A DNA stretch of 64,000 nt from Henriciella sp. GTDB lineage: Bacteria; Pseudomonadota; Alphaproteobacteria; Caulobacterales; Hyphomonadaceae. Below are positions 49,132 through 58,810 of the stretch, piece after piece. The stretch lies in NCBI GenBank assembly GCA_029238175.1, contig JAQWGO010000129.1, forward strand, positions 1-64,000, given 5' to 3'. The notes under the pieces are model-generated. The model had not been told where the DNA came from and ran no database searches. It saw only the letters and a program-made list of their open reading frames with translations. A program made the position numbers and the translations under genes. The stretch's first letter is position 1, and each line of letters starts with the position of its first letter.

Positions 49132-50595
49132 TTGCGCCCGCGAACGTGCCGGAATAGAGCCTTATTCATGATCTATCTAAGACCTATGACAAAACACGTC
49201 TCCAAAGTCCTGCTAGCGGTCGTCCTCGTCCTGCTGGCCATATTAGTGTTTGCGATCAGCCCGCTCTATGGCGCGGCTTCTGCGCAAGGCTTCTTCGATA
49301 AGAAAGTTCCGGAAACCCGCGCTGAGGTCGAGTTAAGTTACGCGCCATTGGTGCGTGAAATCTCGCCCGCCGTGGTCAACGTCTACACCAAGAAAACCGC
49401 GCCGCGCCGTATGACGATGCAAGAGCGGATGTTTGGGCGCCAATCTGGCAATGGTCGCGGCAGTCTCGGGTCCGGCGTTATCGTCGGCGAGGACGGCGTA
49501 ATCGTGACCAATAATCACGTCATTGAGGGCGCTGATGAATATCTCGTCGTTCTGTCGGATCGCCGTGAATATCCTGCGGAGCTAATTTTGGCTGACGAAC
49601 GTACGGATCTTGCCGTTCTGCGCATTGATACAGGCGGCGAGCCGCTTCCTGCGCTCGATTATGCGGATACACGAGGGGTCGAGGTCGGCGATCTTGTCTT
49701 GGCTGTCGGAAACCCGTTCGGCGTCGGTCAGACCGTTACAACAGGCATCATTTCTGCGACTGCGCGAACAGATGTTGGTATCTCGGACTACTCGTTCTTT
49801 TTACAGACTGATGCTGCGGTAAATCCCGGCAATTCAGGCGGCGCATTGGTCAATACACGCGGTGACTTAGTCGGCGTGAATACCGCAATCTTCTCCCGCT
49901 CTGGTGGGTCAAACGGTATTGGCTTCGCTATTCCGGCGGAGATGGTGAAGCGTGTCGTCGATGCCGCGGTGAACGAAGGCATGATCGTCCGGCCATGGCT
50001 CGGTCTTAAAGGACAGTCCGTTAGTTTTGATATTGCAAAAGCCCAAGGCTTAGATCGCCCACTCGGCGTGATCGTGACCGAAGTCTATGATGATAGCCCG
50101 GCTGACCGTTCTGGCCTGCGTCGCGGCGATCTGGTGCTTACTATTGATGACCGGGAAGTTTTTGACGAACGCGGTTTGAAATTTCTCGCGGCGACAAAGT
50201 CACCGGGCGAAACGGTCTCCCTAAACGTTCTGCGCGGCGGCAAAGAGCGGACAATCCGAACAATTCTAGCCCCGCCGCCCGGCGCCAGTGAGGCCGAGCT
50301 TGTAATGCTAGAAGGGCGTCACCCGTTCACGGGCGCTGAAGTTGCTGAGCTCTCTCCGCGTTTGGCGGAAGAGCTAGGACGCGATCCTTTTGCCAGCGGT
50401 GTCTTGGTCACCCGCGTACTCCGCCGGGCCTATGCGCGCCGGATCGTACAGCCGGGCGACATTATTGTCTCCATTGACGGCGCTTCGGTTAAAACCATTG
50501 AACAGCTGAACACGGCCTTAGACCGCGAGCGTGGTCGCTGGGCGATTGAGATTGATCGAAATGGTCGCCGGATCAGCGGCTCCGTAACGCTATAA
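49132..50595 (+). CDS. Trypsin-like serine protease with PDZ domains (HtrA/DegP family)
   Basis: GSGVIVGEDGVIVTNNHVIEGADE (His), DAAVNPGNSGGALVNTRGDLVGVNTAI (Ser), two PDZ-like regions. The true start may be at 49168 or 49186. Confidence 0.93.
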   Translation: MRPRTCRNRALFMIYLRPMTKHVSKVLLAVVLVLLAILVFAISPLYGAASAQGFFDKKVPETRAEVELSYAPLVREISPAVVNVYTKKTAPRRMTMQERMFGRQSGNGRGSLGSGVIVGEDGVIVTNNHVIEGADEYLVVLSDRREYPAELILADERTDLAVLRIDTGGEPLPALDYADTRGVEVGDLVLAVGNPFGVGQTVTTGIISATARTDVGISDYSFFLQTDAAVNPGNSGGALVNTRGDLVGVNTAIFSRSGGSNGIGFAIPAEMVKRVVDAAVNEGMIVRPWLGLKGQSVSFDIAKAQGLDRPLGVIVTEVYDDSPADRSGLRRGDLVLTIDDREVFDERGLKFLAATKSPGETVSLNVLRGGKERTIRTILAPPPGASEAELVMLEGRHPFTGAEVAELSPRLAEELGRDPFASGVLVTRVLRRAYARRIVQPGDIIVSIDGASVKTIEQLNTALDRERGRWAIEIDRNGRRISGSVTL

Positions 50596-50690
50596 CTCTA
50601 GGTATGTTCACTTTATGATCTTTTCTTCTTGAACGGATTATGCCACTGCTAGCCCTTACCGTTTGAAGGCTGCAGAGGTATGCGTATCGC

Positions 50691-52001
50691 ATGAGTGATT
50701 TATTCGCCGCCTCTGGCATGTCCAAAGATGCACCGCGTCCGCTAGCGGACCGTATGCGCCCGCAAAGCCTGTCTGAAGTCGTGGGGCAGGATCATTTGCT
50801 GGGCGATGAGGGTGCGATTGGGCGCATGCTCCAAACGGGCCGACTCTCGAGCATTATTCTATGGGGCCCGCCCGGCGTCGGGAAAACCACAATCGCGCGT
50901 TTGCTTGCCGATGAAACTGATCTTCATTTCGAGGCAATCTCCGCGATCTTTTCCGGTGTGAAAGACTTACGCGCTGTCTTCGAAGCTGCCGAGCAAAGAC
51001 GAAATCTCGGCAAAGGTACATTACTGTTCGTTGATGAGATCCACCGCTTCAACCGCGCGCAACAAGACGGCTTCCTGCCCTATGTGGAAGCTGGAACTGT
51101 CACACTCGTCGGCGCAACAACTGAGAACCCTAGCTTCGAGTTGAACGGCGCTCTGCTGTCTCGCTGCGCCGTTCTGGTTTTGGAACGTATTAGCGGCGAA
51201 GCAGCGCTGACATTGCTGTCGCGCGCTGAAGACATGGAGGGGCGGAAGCTTCCCCTCGAAGACCGTGCCCGCTCTGCTCTGATCGACATGGCCGACGGTG
51301 ATGGGCGCTATTTACTCAACCTCGCGGAGCAGGCTTTCACGCTCGGCGACGCGAAGCAAAAACTAACGCTCGAACAGCTTACAGCGGCGCTGCAGAAACG
51401 CGCCCCCGCCTATGACAAAAACCGCGAAGAGCATTACAATCTCATCTCGGCTCTACATAAATCTGTTCGCGGCTCAGACCCCGATGCCGCCTTGTATTGG
51501 TTTACGCGCATGCTGGAAGGCGGCGAAGACCCGCTCTTTCTCGCGAGACGCTTGATCGTCATGGCCAGCGAAGATATCGGCCTGGCTGACCCAACCGCCA
51601 TGATGGTCGCGGGGGAGGCTGCACGTGCCTTTGAACGCTTAGGGGAACCTGAAGGCCTAATCCCGCTTGCTCACGCCGTTGTACACCTTGCAACCGCGCC
51701 AAAGTCCAACGCCTCTTATGTTGGACTAAAGAAAGCCCGCGCCGCTGCCCGCGAGACCGGGTCTTTGATGCCGCCAAAGCATATCCTGAACGCGCCAACG
51801 GGAATGATGAAAGACCAAGGCTATGGCAAAGGCTATCAATACGATCACGACGCTGAGGGCAGCTTCTCAGGCCAAAACTACTTCCCTGAAAGTATGGACC
51901 GCCCCGAGTATTACACGCCGAAAGGCCAAGGCCGTGAGGGCCCAATCGCCGAACGCCTCGCAAAACTAAAAGCATGGCGCAAAGATCGAGGAGAGGGGTG
52001 A
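50691..52001 (+). CDS. rarA: Replication-associated recombination protein A (AAA+ ATPase)
   Basis: PLADRMRPQSLSEVVGQDHLLG; ILWGPPGVGKTTIARLLA; LLFVDEIHRFNRAQQDGFLPYVEAGTVTLVGATTENPSFELNGALLSRC. Confidence 0.96.
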   Translation: MSDLFAASGMSKDAPRPLADRMRPQSLSEVVGQDHLLGDEGAIGRMLQTGRLSSIILWGPPGVGKTTIARLLADETDLHFEAISAIFSGVKDLRAVFEAAEQRRNLGKGTLLFVDEIHRFNRAQQDGFLPYVEAGTVTLVGATTENPSFELNGALLSRCAVLVLERISGEAALTLLSRAEDMEGRKLPLEDRARSALIDMADGDGRYLLNLAEQAFTLGDAKQKLTLEQLTAALQKRAPAYDKNREEHYNLISALHKSVRGSDPDAALYWFTRMLEGGEDPLFLARRLIVMASEDIGLADPTAMMVAGEAARAFERLGEPEGLIPLAHAVVHLATAPKSNASYVGLKKARAAARETGSLMPPKHILNAPTGMMKDQGYGKGYQYDHDAEGSFSGQNYFPESMDRPEYYTPKGQGREGPIAERLAKLKAWRKDRGEG

Positions 52002-53164
52002 CGCTCCGCATATCAAACCGCGATGCGCGTCGCCTTTGGCTTGATGCCAACTTGCTCTCTGCGACGCCCACTGGCCCGCTTGATCTTGAAAAGACCATAA
52101 AGAAACTCGGCTTTGTTCAGCTTGATACGATCCGAGTGGTTTCCCGCGCTCACCACCACATCCTTTGGACCCGAAATCAGAATTATCGCGAGCCGATGTT
52201 AAACAAGCATATGGCTGACCACCGTCTTGTTTTCGAACACTTTACCCATGATGCATCCGTCCTGCCGATGGAGTTCTATCCCATGTGGCAGCGGCGCTTT
52301 CGCCATTTGGAGCAGAAGGTCCGTAAATGGGAATGGCACCGGGGTATGCTTGGCCCGGATGGGCGCAATTCCATTAAAGACCGTATCCGCGATGAGGGCC
52401 CGCTCTGCACCAAGGCCTTTGATACGAAGGTCATCGGTAAGAAAGAGATGTGGAAACGCCCGCCTCATAAACTCGCCTTAGATTACATGTGGTACGCAGG
52501 GGAGCTCTCGACCTCCCACCGTGAGAATTTCACCAAATTCTATGACCTAACAGAGCGCGTCATTCCTGAAGAACATTTGCGCAATGTCCCTTCTGATGAA
52601 GCCCAAATTGACTGGCTATGTCAAGCTGCCCTTGATCGGATGAGTTTTGCAACGATTGGTGACATTCAGCGGTTTTGGGATGCCGTTGAAACACCTGAGG
52701 TTAGAAGATGGACTCAGGCTAAGTCTTCACAATTCGTCCAAGTCGAAATTAAGAGCGCTGATGGTGCTTGGACCCAAGCACTCGCCCCCGGCGACATTGA
52801 ATCGCGTCTATCAAACGCGCCAGCCCCAACGAAACGCCTTAGAATCCTCAACCCCTTTGATCCTGCCATACGCGACCGTAAACGACTGCACCGCCTGTTT
52901 GGATTTGAATATACCGTCGAAATGTTCGTTCCCGCCGCCAAACGCAAGTGGGGATATTACGTCTATCCCATTCTGGAAGGGGATCGTTTCGTTGGGCGGA
53001 TTGAGGTTAAGGCCGACCGAAAGGCAGGGACGCTAAACGTCGTCAACCTTTGGCACGAACCGAAAGTGAAGTGGACTGCTACGCAGGCCGTAAAACTCGA
53101 CGCTGAACTCGATCGCATGGCGCGCTTTATTGGTATTAGAACAGTCGTGTGGGCGAACCGTTAG
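51998..53164 (+). CDS. Winged-helix YcaQ-like (crosslink-repair DNA glycosylase family) protein
   Basis: ISNRDARRLWLDANLL..IKKLGFVQLDTIRVVSRAHHHILWTRNQNY..FEHFTHDASVLPMEFYP; FGFEYTVEMFVPAAKRKWGYYVYPILEGDRFVGRIEVKADRKAG. GTG start overlaps the rarA TGA (GTGA), preceded by GAGGAG. Confidence 0.85.
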   Translation: MTLRISNRDARRLWLDANLLSATPTGPLDLEKTIKKLGFVQLDTIRVVSRAHHHILWTRNQNYREPMLNKHMADHRLVFEHFTHDASVLPMEFYPMWQRRFRHLEQKVRKWEWHRGMLGPDGRNSIKDRIRDEGPLCTKAFDTKVIGKKEMWKRPPHKLALDYMWYAGELSTSHRENFTKFYDLTERVIPEEHLRNVPSDEAQIDWLCQAALDRMSFATIGDIQRFWDAVETPEVRRWTQAKSSQFVQVEIKSADGAWTQALAPGDIESRLSNAPAPTKRLRILNPFDPAIRDRKRLHRLFGFEYTVEMFVPAAKRKWGYYVYPILEGDRFVGRIEVKADRKAGTLNVVNLWHEPKVKWTATQAVKLDAELDRMARFIGIRTVVWANR

Positions 53165-53526
53165 CCGCCAATTTTTGCCATGGCGTCACCCATGATTTTT
53201 TCGCCCATATAAGTGCCGTATAGTTCAGCAGCGTTTTCGAAAGTCGGTGAATCTAATCCCGCAAGATCGAGTCCACAATTGGTCGTTGCAAGGGTAACCA
53301 TGCCCATGCCCATCGCTATGGTGCTCGACATGAGCTCAGCTTCCGGTGCGTCTTGCAGAGCTTTGATCATCATGTCTTTCAGAAGGTCCTCATTGGTGTC
53401 AGTGGAATTTTCTATCATGCAATCAGCTAGGCTTTGCGCCGTCATAGCCTCTTGTGCGATCGCAGGTGAGGAAACAAAGGCAATCGCGACGAGTGCGGGG
53501 GCAATGCATGATTTCATGATTAACAT
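53161..53526 (-). CDS. Small secreted hypothetical protein
   Basis: Signal peptide MKSCIAPALVAIAFVSSPAIAQEA; no recognised domain. Confidence 0.6.
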   Translation of the reverse strand: MLIMKSCIAPALVAIAFVSSPAIAQEAMTAQSLADCMIENSTDTNEDLLKDMMIKALQDAPEAELMSSTIAMGMGMVTLATTNCGLDLAGLDSPTFENAAELYGTYMGEKIMGDAMAKIGG

Positions 53527-53588
53527 CCAATCTGATAAGCTATTTGTCCTAAACTTAGGAATGACACGCCATTTATGTGATGCAAGCG

Positions 53589-54590
53589 CTAGCCTAGCTT
53601 CTGAGCCGCTTTTTCTGCAAAATACGTGACCACGCCGCTTGCCCCGGCACGCTTAAAGCTGAGCAGGGTTTCCATCATCACGCGATCGCCGTCGATCCAG
53701 CCATTTTGCGCTGCTGCTTGGATCATTGCGTATTCGCCGGAAACCTGAAACGCGAGTGTCGGGATTGCAAACGTCTCTGACACCCGGCGAACAATGTCCA
53801 AATAGGGCAGTCCGGGTTTGATCATCACCATGTCGGCCCCCTCGGCGATGTCCATGGCGACTTCACGTAGGCTTTCATCGCTGTTGGCGGGGTTTTGTTG
53901 ATAGGTCTTCTTATCGCCGATCAAAGCTGTCGCAGATCCGATGGCTTCACGATATGGCCCATAAAAGCCGCTGGCATATTTCGCCGCATAGGACAGGATC
54001 AATGTGTTTGTGTGGCCTTCACCCTCTAGCGCTTCTCTGATCGCGCCAATGCGACCGTCCATCATGTCTGACGGGGCCACAACGTCAGCGCCAGCATTGG
54101 CTTGAACAAGGGCTTGTTCGACCAAAATGCTCGTCGTTTCATCATTCAGGACATAACCCGCTTCATCGATCAGGCCGTCATGACCGTGGGTCGTGAAGGG
54201 GTCCAGCGCAACATCACAGATGATACCGACTTCGGGCGCAGCGTCTTTCATGGCTTTGATACAGGATGGGATCAGGCCATCTGGGTTCAAACCTTCACTG
54301 CCTTCTTCATCTTTAAATCGCGGGTCAATGTGCGGGAAAATAGCAATTGCTGGAATGCCCAACGCTTTGGCGCGCTTTGCAGCTTCTGCGGCTTCGGTGA
54401 CGTTAAAGCGTTCCACGCCCGGCATAGCCTCAACTGGAATGCGCGGTGTATTTCCATCATGCACGACCATTGACCAGATCAAATCACTCGGCGTCAGCAC
54501 ATTCTCTGCGGTGAGTCCGCGTATCCAAGGCGCTTGTCGCAGGCGACGAAGACGTGTGGCAGGGAAAGACTGAGGGAAGGGCGTGGTCAT
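53589..54590 (-). CDS. hemB: Delta-aminolevulinic acid dehydratase (porphobilinogen synthase)
   Basis: RLRRLRQAPWIRGLTAENVLTPSDLIW; CDVALDPFTTHGHDG; ADVVAPSDMMDGRIGAIR; KTYQQNPANSDESLREV; DMVMIKPGLPYLDIVRR. Confidence 0.97.
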   Translation of the reverse strand: MTTPFPQSFPATRLRRLRQAPWIRGLTAENVLTPSDLIWSMVVHDGNTPRIPVEAMPGVERFNVTEAAEAAKRAKALGIPAIAIFPHIDPRFKDEEGSEGLNPDGLIPSCIKAMKDAAPEVGIICDVALDPFTTHGHDGLIDEAGYVLNDETTSILVEQALVQANAGADVVAPSDMMDGRIGAIREALEGEGHTNTLILSYAAKYASGFYGPYREAIGSATALIGDKKTYQQNPANSDESLREVAMDIAEGADMVMIKPGLPYLDIVRRVSETFAIPTLAFQVSGEYAMIQAAAQNGWIDGDRVMMETLLSFKRAGASGVVTYFAEKAAQKLG

Positions 54591-54610
54591 GCGAACATCC
54601 AGACGTGAGA

Positions 54611-55351
54611 TTAATTACCTTTGGGGGCATCCCCATGGCGCAGCCACCCGGTGATGGCATAACGATAGCCTTGAGCGAAAGGTGGCACATACGTCACCGC
54701 GTGGCTCTGCGGCACTTTAAACAGGTTCAGCGTGTTGAAAGCCGGGGTAAAGCCTTCAATCACATTCCCCGGCTCATCATAAAACTCTAATGTCCCGCCC
54801 CATTCGGCGCGCCAGTTGGGGGTCAGGTTAAGGACGTAAGCGGCCAGCCTATTCTTGCCCGCAACATTATCATCATGCCGCGTCAAAAACTGACCGGGGC
54901 CATAGCGCGTGATTTGCGCGTCCGCGAATGTGATATCCTTCATACCCGTCAATACACGGCATTGCGCTAGAAAATCGGTGCCATTGATGAACTCATAAAT
55001 CGCCTTCAAAGCGGGGGAGGTTGCTCCCGGACCGTGATACAGGTCGTACAAAGGCACATTATTGAAGAAATACTGAAACCCCGACGCCGCCGTTTGCCCT
55101 AAATGCCCTAGTAAGCCTCGCATTTGTGCTTCGGTCAGCGTTGATAGTGCGCCAGCATTAAGCGGTACATTCTGACCGGCGCGATCAAATACGGCGTTCC
55201 AGTTTGGTTGGCCTTCAATTTCTGAAAGCAGTGACGTCGCGCTCGCAAGTGTCAGCAAGTCAGGCGCTTGCGTCCTGCCTGTCTCTGCGAAGCGGCGCGC
55301 CGCTGCTGATCGATCCGCGATATCGTCAAGCTGCAATATAAGACCCGTCAT
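54611..55351 (-). CDS. 2OG-Fe(II) oxygenase (prolyl 4-hydroxylase-like)
   Basis: ITRYGPGQFLTRHDDNVAGKNRLAAYVLNLTPNWRAEWGGTLEFYDE (HxD) and RYAITGWLRHGD. Confidence 0.88.
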   Translation of the reverse strand: MTGLILQLDDIADRSAAARRFAETGRTQAPDLLTLASATSLLSEIEGQPNWNAVFDRAGQNVPLNAGALSTLTEAQMRGLLGHLGQTAASGFQYFFNNVPLYDLYHGPGATSPALKAIYEFINGTDFLAQCRVLTGMKDITFADAQITRYGPGQFLTRHDDNVAGKNRLAAYVLNLTPNWRAEWGGTLEFYDEPGNVIEGFTPAFNTLNLFKVPQSHAVTYVPPFAQGYRYAITGWLRHGDAPKGN

Positions 55352-55938
55352 ACGTGTTCCTTTTTTCCGAACCGAAAGATCGGTCGGCGGACTTTTCTGC
55401 GCATAAAGCAGCGCTCGTTCACGTCCATATGAGGCCTTTGTGCCTCTTCAATCTCCAGCATGTAAGGCTCCAGCTTGTCGCGGGTGATTTCAACAAAGCC
55501 TAGCGATGCGTAAAACGGTCCATTCCAAGGCAAATCCCGAAACGTCGATAGACTTACATAAGGCAGCTTGCGGCGCTCCGCCTCTTTTATCACGGCGAGT
55601 ACCAGCGCCCTGCCAAGGCCGCGCTGGCCATAATCCGGCGTCACGCTAACTTGGTCTAGGTACAACCCGTTACCGCGGGCGCGCACCATTGCGAATCCAA
55701 CGGCCCAGCCATGTTCGTTCCTAACTGTGAAAACGTTCCCAAGCGGAATTTCTGCCTCAAAAACATCAGCCGGAACATGATCATCAAGTGCATCAGGATT
55801 GATCAGTCCTGTCGGCGCAAAAAGGGCAGAAGCTGCCTTATCCACTGCGATCATCGCAGGGATGTCCTCTACATCGGCGAGAGTGATAGAATATCCTTCC
55901 GGCAAATCGCGCATTGACGGATCAGTCCCCTGTGGCAT
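55348..55938 (-). CDS. GNAT family N-acetyltransferase
   Basis: LYLDQVSVTPDYGQRGLGRALVLAVIKEAERRKLPYVSLSTFRDLPWNGPFYASLGFVEI. Confidence 0.93.
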   Translation of the reverse strand: MPQGTDPSMRDLPEGYSITLADVEDIPAMIAVDKAASALFAPTGLINPDALDDHVPADVFEAEIPLGNVFTVRNEHGWAVGFAMVRARGNGLYLDQVSVTPDYGQRGLGRALVLAVIKEAERRKLPYVSLSTFRDLPWNGPFYASLGFVEITRDKLEPYMLEIEEAQRPHMDVNERCFMRRKVRRPIFRFGKKEHV

Positions 55939-55976
55939 GTGTCAGCTCAGATAGACCAGACTTGAGGCAAAAGCCA

Positions 55977-57116
55977 ATGACGACGCGCCTAACCGAAGAA
56001 CAAGTAATGATCCAAGACATGGCGAAACGCTTCGCCGCTGACCGTCTTGCCCCGCACACAGGCGAATGGGACGAGACCAGTCACTTCCCGGTTGAAACTA
56101 TTCGCGAAACGGCGGAGCTCGGCTTTGCGGGCATTTATACCAGCGAAGCGGGCGGTGGATCGGCGCTTTCTCGCCTCGATGCGGCTCTGATCTTTGAACA
56201 GCTATCATACGGCGATGTCTCAACCGCAGCGTTTATCTCCATTCACAATATGGCGACGTGGATGATCGACACGTTTGGGAATGACAAACAGCGTGAGCAA
56301 TGGGTCCAGAAGCTCACGCGCATGGACTTGATCGCGTCTTACTGCCTCACCGAACCTGGATCTGGGTCCGACGCAGTGTCGATGAAAACCACCGCGCGCC
56401 GCGAGGGCGACGAATATGTCATCACCGGTTCCAAACAATTCATATCCGGCGCAGGGGTCAGCGATGTTTACGTCCTCATGGCAAAGACCGCAGACGAAGG
56501 CGCAAAGGGTGTGTCAGCCTTCATCATCCCACTCGGAACGCCTGGGTTAAGCTTCGGCGCGAACGAGAAAAAGATGGGCTGGAAAAGCCAGCCAACCAAA
56601 CAAGTCATACTCGATGAAGTTCGTATCCCAGTTGAGAACCGTATTGGGGAAGAGGGCCAAGGCTTCAAGTTCGCTATGGCGGGCCTTGATGGTGGGCGTC
56701 TCAACATCGCCGCATGCTCTATGGGCGGCGCGCAACGTGCGCTCGATAAAGCGATTGAGTATGCCAAAGAGCGCAAGCAATTCGGCAAAGCCATCGCAGA
56801 CTTCCAGGCCACCCAGTTCAAACTCGCCGATATGGAAACTGAATTACAGGCCGCGCGCGTCATGCTCTATGAAGCCGCTTCCAAACTCGATGCAAAAGCC
56901 CCGGACGCAACACGCTGGTGCGCTATGGCTAAACGCTTTGTCACGGATACTGGATTCAAGGTCGCCAATGACGCGCTTCAAATCTTTGGCGGCTATGGCT
57001 ATCTATCTGATTACGGCGTTGAGCAAATCGTCCGCGATCTTCGTGTCCATCAAATCCTTGAAGGAACGAACGAGATTATGCGCGTGATTGTTAGCCGCGA
57101 TATGTTGCGAGACTAG
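55977..57116 (+). CDS. Acyl-CoA dehydrogenase (isobutyryl-CoA dehydrogenase-like)
   Basis: SYCLTEPGSGSDAVSMKTTARREGDEYVITGSKQFISGAGVSDVYVLMAKT; QIFGGYGYLSDYGVEQIVRDLRVHQILEGTNEIMRVIVSRDML. Confidence 0.94.
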   Translation: MTTRLTEEQVMIQDMAKRFAADRLAPHTGEWDETSHFPVETIRETAELGFAGIYTSEAGGGSALSRLDAALIFEQLSYGDVSTAAFISIHNMATWMIDTFGNDKQREQWVQKLTRMDLIASYCLTEPGSGSDAVSMKTTARREGDEYVITGSKQFISGAGVSDVYVLMAKTADEGAKGVSAFIIPLGTPGLSFGANEKKMGWKSQPTKQVILDEVRIPVENRIGEEGQGFKFAMAGLDGGRLNIAACSMGGAQRALDKAIEYAKERKQFGKAIADFQATQFKLADMETELQAARVMLYEAASKLDAKAPDATRWCAMAKRFVTDTGFKVANDALQIFGGYGYLSDYGVEQIVRDLRVHQILEGTNEIMRVIVSRDMLRD

Positions 57117-57198
57117 TGCGTAAACGCGATCACTAAAAGGTGATTGGACTGTTGGACGCCCCATCATACTGACGGGGTAAATTCGTCTCTAATTCTCC

Positions 57199-58710
57199 AT
57201 GAAGGAGGCCATGATGCCTTTGCGCTCAATTGCGGCTGCCGCCATTTTCTCTCTGCTCACGGTCATATCGGGCTGCACAACAAGCGCGTTCACATCGGTC
57301 GATAATATCGTCAGCGAAGCAAAAACGCGGACGGGCATGTCATCTGGCACGGCTGTTATCGCCATACGCGATGATGAGATCGTCTATGAGGGCTATTTCG
57401 GATACGCCGATATCGACGCGCAGCGAAAGGTCGATGCGGACACCGTGTTCTACATCGCGTCCACAACAAAGGCGGTCATGGGACTAGCAGTTCTATTGGC
57501 TGAAAAGCGCGATGAAGTTAGCCGCGAAACCACGGTGCAAGAATTGTTTCCAAGCCTTCAATTCCCAAATGTCGATGCTGGCACTGTGACGGTGCATCAT
57601 TTGCTGACCCATACATCTGGTATGGATAACGAGCCTTTGACATGGGCAATGTCTTATACTGGCCTGCATGATGCCGCGTCTCGTTTAGACATGATCGCTT
57701 CATCTTACCCCAGCGCCGCCGCAAAACTTGGCGAGTTTGAGTACAGCAATATCGGCTATAATATCATGGCCGTCTGGATGGATGAAAACTACGGCGTCGA
57801 TTGGCGCGATACAATCAAGTCAACCGTACTGACCCCGCTTGGGATGAACCATGCCAGCGGTTATATCAGTGAAGGCGTCCAAAAATCATGGGCAACGACA
57901 GAGCCTTATTCCTACAAAGTTGGCCGGGGTCAAACACCGCTATATCTACGTAAATCTGACCTCACAATGTATTCTGTCGGCTTGATCGCGACCGCGCGGG
58001 ACACGGCTCGGTTTGTTATGGCAACGATGAATGATGGGCTGATTGATGGAGAGCAGGTTCTACCCGCTGAAGTGTTCCAAACACAGCGCGCAACGCAAAT
58101 CGAAACCGATGGCGGTTACTTTGACGGCTATGCCTATGGCTGGATGACGGGCGAAAAATTTGATCGCCGGCTTCGCCTCCATACGGGCGGCTTTTCAGGT
58201 GCGACCGCATCAATCAGCTACATGCCTGATGAGAAACTCGGCGTCATTGTTTTGCATAATGAAAATGGCCTAAAAGCAAACTGGTTGAACGGCATTGCCG
58301 AAGACGCCGTTTACAGCGCTTTGTTGGGTGAGACTGATGAAGAAGTCGATGCTGTTGTACGCGGCGACATTGAAAAGCTGGTGGCGAGCGCTGCAAAAGC
58401 CCATGACCGACTTGAACGGGAGGCCGAACAACGTCTTGCTGCCGACTTTAGTCTGACTTTGGACAGAACAGAATATCTCGGCGCATATACTCACCAATAT
58501 GCCGGCCTGATTGAGGTTTCGGTGGGTGATTCTGGCCGCTTTAATCTCAACTGGGGCGCATTACGCGCAACTGGGTATCCCGGCGACGCCACTGACCATA
58601 TCGACGTAAACTTCCGGCCCGGTTCGTATGACGCGCTTGAATTCGTCGTTGATGGCGAGGGCGTTACAGGGCTTGTCTTTAACGGCGTCGAATTCACGAA
58701 AACACGTTGA
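57199..58710 (+). CDS. Serine hydrolase, beta-lactamase/class C type, predicted lipoprotein
   Basis: FYIASTTKAVMGLAVLLA (SxxK), YSNIGYNIM (YxN), RLHTGGFSGAT (HTGG); N-terminal LLTVISGCTTS lipobox. Confidence 0.88.
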   Translation: MKEAMMPLRSIAAAAIFSLLTVISGCTTSAFTSVDNIVSEAKTRTGMSSGTAVIAIRDDEIVYEGYFGYADIDAQRKVDADTVFYIASTTKAVMGLAVLLAEKRDEVSRETTVQELFPSLQFPNVDAGTVTVHHLLTHTSGMDNEPLTWAMSYTGLHDAASRLDMIASSYPSAAAKLGEFEYSNIGYNIMAVWMDENYGVDWRDTIKSTVLTPLGMNHASGYISEGVQKSWATTEPYSYKVGRGQTPLYLRKSDLTMYSVGLIATARDTARFVMATMNDGLIDGEQVLPAEVFQTQRATQIETDGGYFDGYAYGWMTGEKFDRRLRLHTGGFSGATASISYMPDEKLGVIVLHNENGLKANWLNGIAEDAVYSALLGETDEEVDAVVRGDIEKLVASAAKAHDRLEREAEQRLAADFSLTLDRTEYLGAYTHQYAGLIEVSVGDSGRFNLNWGALRATGYPGDATDHIDVNFRPGSYDALEFVVDGEGVTGLVFNGVEFTKTR

Positions 58711-58810
58711 GCTTTCTGCGATAAAATAAGCCTCAAACTGCGGTGAAAAATAAATCTATCCCCACCCCTTTAGCCTCAAACTATATTCCACTTATCCCAC
58801 CCTCATGCAG

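Noticed and set aside
58729-58782. 11-bp direct repeat AGCCTCAAACT (58729 and 58772)
   Set aside because: Short, only two copies; no associated element or protein.
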